Positions 1 through 5,495 of a stretch of 10,822 nucleotides of DNA are shown here, one piece after another. Within the stretch, counting starts at the first letter, position 1. The number at the start of each line of letters is the position of its first letter. Under the pieces are notes generated by a model. The model searched no databases. It was not told the DNA's origin and saw only the letters and a list, made by a program, of their open reading frames with translations. The position numbers were made by a program, and so were the translations under genes. The DNA is from an uncultured Tabrizicola sp. GTDB lineage: Bacteria; Pseudomonadota; Alphaproteobacteria; Rhodobacterales; Rhodobacteraceae. The DNA lies in contig CALLZQ010000460.1 of NCBI GenBank assembly GCA_937858255.1, forward strand, positions 1-10,822, read 5' to 3'.

Positions 1-75
1 CCCCGCCCCCGGCCGCCGCCCGCCCGCCCCTATCGCGAAGAATTTCACGCCGCCGCCCTTGGCGCAGCAGAATAA
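1..75 (+). CDS. 3' end of an unidentified upstream gene (partial)
   Basis: Frame 1 is open from the window edge to a TAA at 73-75. It encodes a Pro/Arg-rich stretch followed by a tail ending in REEFHAAALGAAE. The stop lies 13 bases before the ATG of the Rieske ferredoxin, whose ribosome binding site overlaps it, so the two are probably translationally close members of one operon. MocE-type ferredoxins often sit beside a desaturase- or hydroxylase-like oxygenase (MocD type), and this could be the tail of such a gene. Only 24 codons are visible and none is diagnostic, so no function is assigned. Confidence 0.4.
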   Translation, partial: PRPRPPPARPYREEFHAAALGAAE

Positions 76-88
76 GAGGAGACCAACG

Positions 89-403
89 ATGCCCCACTGG
101 ATCGACGCCTGCGCAACGGATGAGATCGACCAAGAGGATGTGATCCGCTTTGATCACGGCAAGCAGACCTTTGCCATCTATCATGCGCCCGAGGGCGATT
201 TCTATGCCACCGCCGGCACCTGCACGCATGAGGATGTGCATCTGTGCGACGGGCTGGTGATGGGTCATCTGATCGAATGCCCCAAGCATAACGGCCAATT
301 CGACTACCGTACGGGTGAGGCCATGCGCGCCCCGGTCTGCATCAACCTGCGCAGCTATCCGGTCCGGGTCGAGGCCGGTCGCGTCTTTATCGACATCGGC
401 TAG
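89..403 (+). CDS. Rieske-type 2Fe-2S ferredoxin, MocE-like
   Basis: A soluble 104-residue protein made of a single Rieske domain. The cluster ligands are visible as C45-x-H47 and C64-x2-H67, with 16 residues between the pairs, and a GQF turn follows the second pair. No signal peptide or membrane segment is present, so it should be a cytoplasmic electron donor. In this family the protein passes electrons from a reductase to a non-haem iron oxygenase or desaturase. The ATG at 89 is chosen because AAGAGGAG (74-81) lies at proper spacing. An in-frame TTG at 59 would add ten residues but overlaps the upstream gene. It follows the upstream gene by 13 bases and precedes the PanB-like gene by 35 bases, which suggests one operon. 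MocE resemblance (rhizopine catabolism) is by family recall; the substrate here is unknown. Confidence 0.85.
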   Translation: MPHWIDACATDEIDQEDVIRFDHGKQTFAIYHAPEGDFYATAGTCTHEDVHLCDGLVMGHLIECPKHNGQFDYRTGEAMRAPVCINLRSYPVRVEAGRVFIDIG

Positions 404-438
404 CACAGCCCTGACGCGGCGCAGGGAGGCGCCCGGAC

Positions 439-1236
439 ATGCGAAACAACCGAATGACGGTGGCCGATCTGCGCGCCGCCAAGGGGCAGCGCAAACTGTC
501 CATGCTCTATGTCGAAACGCCGGAAGAGGCCGCAGCGGCGGCGGCGGCGGGTGTCGATCTGCTCTCGATCATCTCTCCCGTCTGGACAGCCGAGATGCGC
601 GAGGCCGCCGGCGATTGCTTTGTTCAGGTGGGGCTGCTCTACGGTGAGCTGGCCACGGCCGAGGATTATCTGCGCGCCGCCTTTGCCGCACGTCGGGTCG
701 GGGGCGACGCCTATTATTGCGCGGCCTCGGTCAACACCGTGCGCTGCCTGGCGGAGGAGGGGCTGCCGGTCGTCGGCCATGCCGGGCTGATCCCCTCCAA
801 GGCAAGCTGGACGGGTGGCTTTCGGGCGGTCGGCAAGACGGCTGCTTCGGCCCTCAAAATCTGGCGTGACATGCAGGCGCTAGAGGCAGCCGGCGCCGTT
901 GCCGTCGAGCTGGAGGTGGTGCCCGCCAAGGTGGGGGCAGTGCTGTCGCGTAAATCCGGCCTTGTGACCTTTGGCATGGGGGCTGGGTCGGGCGCCGATG
1001 CACAATATCTTTTCGCCGAGGATGTGCTGGGCTGCACCCGGGGGCACAGACCCCGCCACGCCAAGACCTATGCCGATTTCCGGTCTGAATATGACCGGCT
1101 TCAGTCTCTGCGCATCGACGCCTTTCGCGCCTTTGTGGCCGATGTCGGCAGCGGCGCCTATCCGGGGCCGGAACATCAGGTCGCCATTGATCCGGCAGAA
1201 CTCTCCGATTTCGAGCGTGCCCTCGACCGGGGCTAA
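439..1236 (+). CDS. PanB-fold protein (ketopantoate hydroxymethyltransferase-like) lacking metal ligands
   Basis: A 265-residue protein with the layout of 3-methyl-2-oxobutanoate hydroxymethyltransferase, a TIM-barrel enzyme of the PEP-mutase/isocitrate lyase superfamily. Recognisable blocks are LPVVGHAGLIP, ALEAAGA, VELEVVP, GMGAGSGADAQ and GHRPRHAKTYADF, which match the second half of PanB closely. E159 fits the conserved glutamate of the LECVP motif (E181 in E. coli). In the first half the metal-binding acids of PanB (D45, D84 and E114 in E. coli numbering) are not found: the GDS motif reads IIS, and the other two sites align to uncharged residues. A seven-alanine run (31-37) sits before the first of these. 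The start is set by GGGAGG at 424-429. True pantothenate synthesis is therefore doubtful; a related lyase or transferase reaction linked to the neighbouring Rieske ferredoxin is an inference. Family placement is good, function uncertain. Confidence 0.75.
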   Translation: MRNNRMTVADLRAAKGQRKLSMLYVETPEEAAAAAAAGVDLLSIISPVWTAEMREAAGDCFVQVGLLYGELATAEDYLRAAFAARRVGGDAYYCAASVNTVRCLAEEGLPVVGHAGLIPSKASWTGGFRAVGKTAASALKIWRDMQALEAAGAVAVELEVVPAKVGAVLSRKSGLVTFGMGAGSGADAQYLFAEDVLGCTRGHRPRHAKTYADFRSEYDRLQSLRIDAFRAFVADVGSGAYPGPEHQVAIDPAELSDFERALDRG

Positions 1237-1247
1237 GACTGCGACGG

Positions 1248-1272
1248 GGAACCACCTGCATCGCCGCGCGTT
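1248..1272 (+). promoter_or_regulatory. EcfG-type (general stress) promoter, perfect match
   Basis: GGAAC at 1248-1252, 16 bases, then CGTT at 1269-1272. This is the -35/-10 pattern recognised by the alphaproteobacterial general-stress sigma factors of the EcfG family (RpoE2, SigT). The -10 element ends 33 bases before the ATG at 1306, in the right orientation. The same pattern with the same spacing recurs at 1676-1700. Confidence 0.7.
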
Positions 1273-1305
1273 CATCCCGGACGCCATTACGCCAAGGAGC
1301 GCGCG

Positions 1306-1644
1306 ATGCTTCCCCGTCCCCTTACCTGTGCCCCCCGTTCGGCTGCGCCAGCCATGGGCCGCGATCACACCTCGGTTGTGCAACTGCTCGTCGCCCGCGC
1401 CGCGGATGAAACCGCAGGCGCGGCCTTTCTGCGCACCGCCGCGCGGGCACGTGAACTGCTGCGTGGCCTTGCCGCGTCCGGGCCGACCCGTATCGTTTTT
1501 CTGATTACCCCCGAAGGCCCTCAGGACTGCTGCGATCTGACCCGCTCGCTGACCGTTTTCAGCGAACATGCCAATCGCCGCTATGGCCCCGCCGGGCTGC
1601 GGTTTTCCGTACAGGCAGCGCCTGTGCAGCGGTATGCCAACTAA
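1306..1644 (+). CDS. hypothetical protein, putative general-stress gene
   Basis: A 112-residue protein that I do not recognise. It has no signal peptide or membrane segment. An Arg/Ala-rich helical N-terminal half (DETAGAAFLRTAARARELLRGL) leads into a predicted beta strand (RIVFLITPEG), a CC pair at residues 69-70 or so, and a helix (DLTRSLTVFSEHANRRYG). It is judged real because AAGGAG lies at 1294-1299, six bases before the ATG, because third-position GC is high throughout, and because a perfect EcfG-type promoter lies upstream. It stands alone between the PanB-like gene and the PRC-barrel gene, the latter with its own promoter. An internal ATG at 1354 is a possible alternative start. Confidence 0.6.
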   Translation: MLPRPLTCAPRSAAPAMGRDHTSVVQLLVARAADETAGAAFLRTAARARELLRGLAASGPTRIVFLITPEGPQDCCDLTRSLTVFSEHANRRYGPAGLRFSVQAAPVQRYAN

Positions 1645-1652
1645 CGGGCGAC

Positions 1653-1669
1653 GCCGCATTTTTTGCGGC
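1653..1669 (+). other. small hairpin with a T-only loop
   Basis: GCCGCA (1653-1658) and TGCGGC (1664-1669) form a perfect 6-bp stem around a TTTTT loop, nine bases after the stop of the 1306 gene. No T-run follows the stem, so it is a poor intrinsic terminator, though it may protect the 3' end of the transcript. Confidence 0.35.
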
Positions 1670-1675
1670 ATCCCG

Positions 1676-1700
1676 GGAACCGCACCGCGGTACGGGCGTT
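1676..1700 (+). promoter_or_regulatory. EcfG-type (general stress) promoter, perfect match
   Basis: GGAAC at 1676-1680, 16 bases, then CGTT at 1697-1700, identical in pattern and spacing to the site at 1248-1272. The GTG start of the PRC-barrel gene lies 54 bases downstream, leaving room for a short leader. The spacer holds the 8-bp palindrome ACCGCGGT. A TTGACT at 1699-1704 overlaps the -10 element, but no matching -10 box lies at the right distance for a housekeeping promoter. Confidence 0.72.
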
Positions 1701-1734
1701 GACTTCCCGAGCGTGAGGAAATCACGCAATCAAC
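1698..1734 (+). other. nested inverted repeat in the leader of the PRC-barrel gene
   Basis: The inner arms GCGTGA (1711-1716) and TCACGC (1722-1727) are perfect, with a GGAAA loop. The outer arms GTTGA (1698-1702) and TCAAC (1730-1734) enclose them. The inner hairpin would lie in the mRNA leader if transcription starts just after the EcfG-type -10 element, and it ends 16 bases before the GGAG at 1744-1747. It could be a leader structure or an operator; the sequence does not decide. Confidence 0.4.
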
Positions 1735-1754
1735 TGAAAAGATGGAGTTTACCT

Positions 1755-2585
1755 GTGAAAAAGCTGTTGCTTTCGACGGCGGTCCTGTCCGCCATTGCCA
1801 CCGCTTCGCTGGCCGAGACCGCGACCGTGACGACCACCGACGCCCCGGTCGCCGCCTCGCCTTTCCGCATGGCTGATCCGCTGATCATCCCCTCGTCGGA
1901 ATTTGTCGGCATGCGGGTTTACGCCTCTGAGGCCGCACTTGATGCGGACGAAGTCGCGGGCCGTCAGGACGGCTGGGAAGACATTGGTGAGATCAATGAG
2001 GTTCTGCTGCGCCGCGACGGCACCGTTGACTCGGTTCTCGTCGATATCGGGGGCTTCCTCGGGATTGGCGAACGTCAGGTTGCCGTGGGCATGGAATCGA
2101 TCCGCTTTGTGGCCGATACCGCAACGCCCGAGGATCTCGACGACTTCTTTCTGGTCATGAATGCCAACCGCGCTGCGTTCGAGGCCGCGCCGGCCTATGA
2201 GATGAAGGCCGAAGACAGTGCCGCCGTGACCGAACCGACCGCCCCGATGGCACCGGCGGAAACCATGTCGGCAGAAGCCAAACCTGCCGCCACCGATACG
2301 GCAGAGCCTGTGCCGGAAATCACTGCCGAGGCGCTGACCGGTGCGCCGGTCTATGACAGCGCCGATGCCTGGATTGGCGAAGTTTCGCAACTGATCCTGA
2401 CGCCCGAGGGCGAGGTGTCGCAGGCCATCGTCGATGTTGGCGGCTTCCTTGGCCTTGGCGCCAAGCCTGTGGCGCTGAACCTTGATCAACTGGATATTCA
2501 GCGTGAACCGGGTTCGGACGACCTGCGCCTGCGCGTGGCCCTGTCCAAGGCCGAGCTTGAGGCAATGCCGGAACACGCCGGCTAA
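1755..2585 (+). CDS. secreted protein with two PRC-barrel domains
   Basis: A 276-residue exported protein. Residues 1-20 form a clear signal peptide (KK, a hydrophobic core, cleavage after SLA). Two related PRC-barrel domains follow, at about 46-112 and 200-260. Both carry the same IGE...VDxGGFLGxG core (VDIGGFLGIG and VDVGGFLGLG), so they look like an internal duplication. A linker rich in Ala, Pro, Glu and Thr (about 135-195) joins them. PRC-barrel proteins of this alphaproteobacterial type are periplasmic and poorly characterised; an adaptor or surface-binding role is usual speculation. The GTG at 1755 is chosen because GGAG (1744-1747) precedes it and because the signal peptide begins exactly there. 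An upstream in-frame GTG at 1713 would bury the signal peptide. It is preceded by a perfect EcfG-type promoter and followed by its own terminator, so it is probably monocistronic and stress-induced. Confidence 0.88.
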   Translation: MKKLLLSTAVLSAIATASLAETATVTTTDAPVAASPFRMADPLIIPSSEFVGMRVYASEAALDADEVAGRQDGWEDIGEINEVLLRRDGTVDSVLVDIGGFLGIGERQVAVGMESIRFVADTATPEDLDDFFLVMNANRAAFEAAPAYEMKAEDSAAVTEPTAPMAPAETMSAEAKPAATDTAEPVPEITAEALTGAPVYDSADAWIGEVSQLILTPEGEVSQAIVDVGGFLGLGAKPVALNLDQLDIQREPGSDDLRLRVALSKAELEAMPEHAG

Positions 2586-2607
2586 TCCGCCCCCTTTACA
2601 ATGTCGG

Positions 2608-2636
2608 GCCCGCCGCGCACCCCGCGGGCTTTTTTT
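2608..2636 (+). terminator. rho-independent terminator after the PRC-barrel gene
   Basis: GCCCGC (2608-2613) pairs with GCGGGC (2624-2629) across a 10-base loop, directly followed by seven T (2630-2636). It lies 22 bases after the stop codon at 2583-2585. Confidence 0.85.
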
Positions 2637-2657
2637 ATACGGATGGCCCCCAGCGAG

Positions 2658-2683
2658 GGGACCCGCCCCGCCTCGCCTGCGTT
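2658..2683 (+). promoter_or_regulatory. EcfG-type promoter with one mismatch
   Basis: GGGAC (2658-2662), 17 bases, then CGTT (2680-2683). One -35 base differs from the consensus GGAAC. The -10 element ends 33 bases before the ATG at 2717, the same distance as for the gene at 1306. It follows the terminator at once, so a promoter is expected here. GATAAT (2684-2689) overlaps it and could serve a housekeeping promoter instead, but without a clear -35 box. Confidence 0.4.
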
Positions 2684-2716
2684 GATAATCAAAGCGACTG
2701 CACAGAGGACAGAGAC

Positions 2717-2923
2717 ATGATGGAACTTTCGATGCTGCAACTCTCGGGCTTCGGCGGGCTGATCGTTCTGGCGCTGGATCTGTGGGCTATTCTGTCGGTC
2801 GTGGGCTCCAACAGCTCGACCACCCGCAAAGTCCTGTGGATCCTGCTGATCGTGGTCCTGCCCATCCTCGGCTTCCTGATCTGGCTGATTGCGGGGCCAC
2901 GCGGCAGGTCGCAGACCATCTGA
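2717..2923 (+). CDS. small membrane protein, PLDc_N (phospholipase D nuclease N-terminal) type
   Basis: A 68-residue protein with two membrane helices (about residues 12-29 and 40-60) joined by a short polar loop (SNSSTTRKV). The second helix carries the pattern WILLIVVLPILGFLIWLIAGPRGR. This matches the PLDc_N domain, named from the N-terminus of cardiolipin synthases but commonly found alone as a tiny inner-membrane protein. No phospholipase HKD motif is present, so it is not an enzyme by itself. AGAGGA (2703-2708) supports the ATG at 2717; an ATG one codon later is possible. It is the first gene of a four-gene membrane block and probably stress-linked through the promoter-like site at 2658-2683. 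Confidence 0.8.
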   Translation: MMELSMLQLSGFGGLIVLALDLWAILSVVGSNSSTTRKVLWILLIVVLPILGFLIWLIAGPRGRSQTI

Positions 2924-3039
2924 CCGCATCCCAAGACCAAGGAACAACTGACGCCTATCCCCATCCCATCGCCATGGCGCGACGGGGCTAACCGGCCTTT
3001 GCCTGTAGTACCGGGCCGGGCCATGACCAAGAGGATGCC

Positions 3040-3366
3040 ATGCGCACCGATCCGAGTTCGATCTGGCAGGTTCTGGAGCTGGGCTTTGCCGCAAAACGCA
3101 TTGTCGGGCTGCGGCTCGCCCTTTGGCGGGCCGAGATGAAGGCCCGTGCCCGGTCGGCCACCCATGCGGCGGTGCTGGCGGTGATCGCTGGCGCCTTTTC
3201 GTTGGGCGCGCTTGGCCTCGGTCTGGCGGCGGCGGTGGTCCTGCTGGTCGATTATGGCCTGACCCCGGCTGCGGCCCTTGCATCGGTGGCGGCGGGGGCG
3301 CTGGTCCTCGCCCTGGCGCTGGCGGCGATGGCGCGATCCTCCCTGAACAAAGCACTGAATTCCTGA
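3040..3366 (+). CDS. Holin-X-like (phage holin superfamily III type) membrane protein
   Basis: A 108-residue protein with a charged, amphipathic N-terminal half (about 1-42, with RLALWRAEMKARAR) and two long Ala/Leu/Gly-rich membrane helices (about 43-70 and 76-98). This fits the putative Actinobacterial Holin-X / DUF1469-like family, which despite the name is common in bacterial chromosomes and is not a sign of a prophage. AAGAGG (3029-3034) precedes the ATG. It lies 116 bases after the PLDc_N gene and 43 bases before the DUF883-like gene. Its likely place is the inner membrane, with a role in envelope stability inferred only from context. Confidence 0.65.
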   Translation: MRTDPSSIWQVLELGFAAKRIVGLRLALWRAEMKARARSATHAAVLAVIAGAFSLGALGLGLAAAVVLLVDYGLTPAAALASVAAGALVLALALAAMARSSLNKALNS

Positions 3367-3409
3367 TGAAACCCTGCGCCGCCCCACGGCGCGTGAAGGA
3401 GAGATGACG

Positions 3410-4360
3410 ATGACCAAGACCATTTCCCAAGCTGATATCCGCGCTGCTCTGGCCGCCAATGAAGCCGCTTTGCGCGCACGCCTCGATCAGGTGACAGGCT
3501 CACTGACCGGGCGGGGCGCCGATGCCACCCGTGCGGCCCGCGCCCTTGGCGGTCAGGCCGCCAGCACGGCGCGCGCCTATCCGGTTGCCGCAACCCTGCT
3601 GGGGGCCGGTCTGGCCTATCTGGCCTACGCCACGGCCACCACCGCCCGCCGCGCCGCGCCGGAAGAGCCCAAGGCCGATGCGCTGGCCCGCTGGGAAGAT
3701 GAGGGCGGCCTGCCGGTAGAGGTGGGCGAGATCGAAGAACAGGCGCAGGGCTGGCTGATCAAGGCCCGCGAGGCCCGCAATGCCGCGCTCTCGCAGCTTT
3801 CTTCGCTCTACGATTCGGGTCTGGCCACGGCAGAGGAAAAGGCCAAGGTGACGGCCGGGCTGGCCCAGGATCTGGCTGCCGCCTTCCGCAGCGACCTTAC
3901 CGATCTCGGAGAGGAAGCGGCGAACCGTGTGGCTGAGGCCCGGGCGCAGGCCTATGCCGCGTTGACCCGTGGGCGTGAGGCCGCCGTGGCCGGTGCCGCC
4001 TCGGGCCTTGATACCGTGCGCGCGCATCCCGTCGCCTCGTCTGCCTTCGGACTTGCCGTCGGCGCCATTGTGGCGCTGGCCTTCCCGAAAACTCGCCCGC
4101 TGCTGCGTCAGGCGGCCCCGATCGCCGCATCGGCCCTGATGGCCAAGGCCGCCCAGATGCTCGCGGCGGAACGCGAGGGTTCTTTGGCCGAAACCGTCAG
4201 AGAGGCTGGCAAGAAAGCCGACTCTTTCGTCGAGGAAGTGGTCAAGGAGATGGAGGAAAAGGCCGATGCCCTTGCCTGTGCCGCCCCGAAGAAGGCCGTG
4301 GCTGTGGCGAAATCCGCCCGCAAATCGACACAGGTTACCACCAACGGCGCCGCTCACTGA
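3410..4360 (+). CDS. DUF883/ElaB-like membrane-associated helical protein
   Basis: A 316-residue, Ala-rich, largely helical protein. It has two hydrophobic segments: one at about 57-77 (AYPVAATLLGAGLAYLAYA) and one in the last third (HPVASSAFGLAVGAIVALAF). Both follow an R-A-x-P-V or R-A-H-P-V turn, as in the glycine-zipper tails of ElaB/YqjD-type (DUF883) proteins, which suggests a duplicated module. Between them lies a long charged region likely to form coiled coil (about 100-195). The Lys-rich C-terminus (KKAVAVAKSARKS) could bind ribosomes or DNA, as YqjD is reported to do, but that is inference. The ATG at 3410 is preferred because AGGAG (3397-3401) is eight bases away; the ATG at 3404 is too close. 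It is the third gene of the membrane block. Confidence 0.65.
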   Translation: MTKTISQADIRAALAANEAALRARLDQVTGSLTGRGADATRAARALGGQAASTARAYPVAATLLGAGLAYLAYATATTARRAAPEEPKADALARWEDEGGLPVEVGEIEEQAQGWLIKAREARNAALSQLSSLYDSGLATAEEKAKVTAGLAQDLAAAFRSDLTDLGEEAANRVAEARAQAYAALTRGREAAVAGAASGLDTVRAHPVASSAFGLAVGAIVALAFPKTRPLLRQAAPIAASALMAKAAQMLAAEREGSLAETVREAGKKADSFVEEVVKEMEEKADALACAAPKKAVAVAKSARKSTQVTTNGAAH

Positions 4361-4394
4361 CGCTGACGCAGCCGGGCGCATCTGAGGGGACAAC

Positions 4395-5438
4395 ATGGAA
4401 CGTGCGTCGCAAATTGCCCTTGTGGTTCTGGCGATCATCGCCGTCGTCGCGGCCTTGAACGCCCTGGGTGAGATTGCGGCGCCCATGGCCCTTGCGCTGG
4501 TGATGGGGGTGGTGTTTTCGCCCCTGTCACGGCTGTGGTCGCATCTGGGGTTGGGGGCGGCCGGGGGGGCGGCGGCCTCGTTGACCCTTTCGCTTCTGTT
4601 CATCTGCCTGCTTGGCCTGTTGCTGCATCCCCTCGCAGCGCAACTGGTCGAACAGGCGCCCAAAGTCTGGGCCGATGCACAGGATCTGGTGCGTGCGGTG
4701 CGCGGCCTAGCTTCGGGTCTTGCGGATGCCACGCGCGAGATCTCGCAGGCGGCCGTACCGCAGGCAAACGCCGCCCCGCCGCTGCCCCCCACGGCGGCGC
4801 CTGCCGATCAGGGCATGGTCGAGATGCCTTCTGTCACCGATGCGCTGATGGTTGCTCCGGCGGTTGCCGGTCAGGTGATGACCTTTGTCGGTACGCTGTT
4901 CTTCTTTCTGCTGACCCGAAACGAGATCTACGATTGGGTCGCCCGGCGCCTGGCAAGCCCTGCGCAGCGCGGGCAAGTCGCGGCGCGCCTGCGCGATGCC
5001 GAGGTGACGGTCTCGCGCTATTTCCTGACCATTACCGCGATCAACGCGATCCTCGGCCTTGCCACCGGCATTGCCCTTCAGGCGATGGGGCTTCCCGGCG
5101 CGTGGATGTGGGGGGTTGTGGCCTTCTTGTTGAACTACATCGTTTATCTGGGTCCGGCAGCCCTGATTCTGGCCCTGACATTCGCGGGTGTTGCCCATTT
5201 TGACGGGGCCATGGTCCTGTTGCCACCCTTGGCCTTCTTTTTCCTGAACCTGATCGAGGGGCAATTCGTGACCCCCGCGCTGGTCGGAAAACAGATGGAG
5301 CTGAATCCGTTGTTGGTGTTTGTCGCCCTGCTGTTCGGCATCTGGCTCTGGGGTGCCATTGGCGGCATCGTCGCCATCCCGCTCTTGCTCTGGGCGGTGG
5401 TGTTGCGGCATGGCGCCGTCCTGCCTGCGACCGAGTAA
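4395..5438 (+). CDS. AI-2E / PerM family transporter
   Basis: A 347-residue polytopic membrane protein of the AI-2E exporter family (PerM/TqsA, Pfam 01594). Helices are seen at about 5-25, 28-45, 52-78, 155-175, 210-235, 240-265, 270-290 and 305-340. Family marks are the N-terminal pair of helices, the cytoplasmic segment with RDAEVTVSRYF, the NLIEGQFVTPALVGKQMELNP block and the GAIGGIVAIPLL end. Length is typical. An Ala/Pro-rich stretch (about 120-148) forms a flexible loop. Members move signalling molecules, Na+ or other solutes and the substrate cannot be read from sequence. GAGGGG before the ATG supports the start. It lies 34 bases after the DUF883-like gene, so it is probably the last gene of that operon. 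Confidence 0.85.
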   Translation: MERASQIALVVLAIIAVVAALNALGEIAAPMALALVMGVVFSPLSRLWSHLGLGAAGGAAASLTLSLLFICLLGLLLHPLAAQLVEQAPKVWADAQDLVRAVRGLASGLADATREISQAAVPQANAAPPLPPTAAPADQGMVEMPSVTDALMVAPAVAGQVMTFVGTLFFFLLTRNEIYDWVARRLASPAQRGQVAARLRDAEVTVSRYFLTITAINAILGLATGIALQAMGLPGAWMWGVVAFLLNYIVYLGPAALILALTFAGVAHFDGAMVLLPPLAFFFLNLIEGQFVTPALVGKQMELNPLLVFVALLFGIWLWGAIGGIVAIPLLLWAVVLRHGAVLPATE

Positions 5439-5495
5439 TGTCCCTTTCGCCCAAGGCCCCGCTTGCGCTAGATGGGTGCAAGGGGTGGGGTGCGC

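Noticed and set aside
59..88. TTG start for the ferredoxin
   Set aside because: It overlaps the end of the upstream gene and lacks a ribosome site; the ATG at 89 has one.
527..552. GCG repeat in the PanB-like gene as a microsatellite
   Set aside because: Short, mixed with GCC and GCA, and it simply encodes an alanine run in a GC-rich gene.
880..1725. 281-codon open frame on the - strand
   Set aside because: It crosses the PanB-like gene, the small gene and both EcfG-type promoters, and the + strand genes have ribosome sites and family motifs.
2941..2965. GGAAC before the Holin-X-like gene as a fourth EcfG promoter
   Set aside because: At 16 or 17 bases downstream the sequence is CATC or ATCC, not CGTT.
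3040..3366. prophage remnant suggested by the holin-like gene
   Set aside because: Holin-X-like proteins are common chromosomal genes; no endolysin, capsid, integrase or attachment site is nearby.
3500..4792. 430-codon open frame on the - strand
   Set aside because: It lies antisense to the DUF883-like and AI-2E genes, has Arg/Gly/Cys-rich low-complexity content and no family marks. High GC keeps such frames open.
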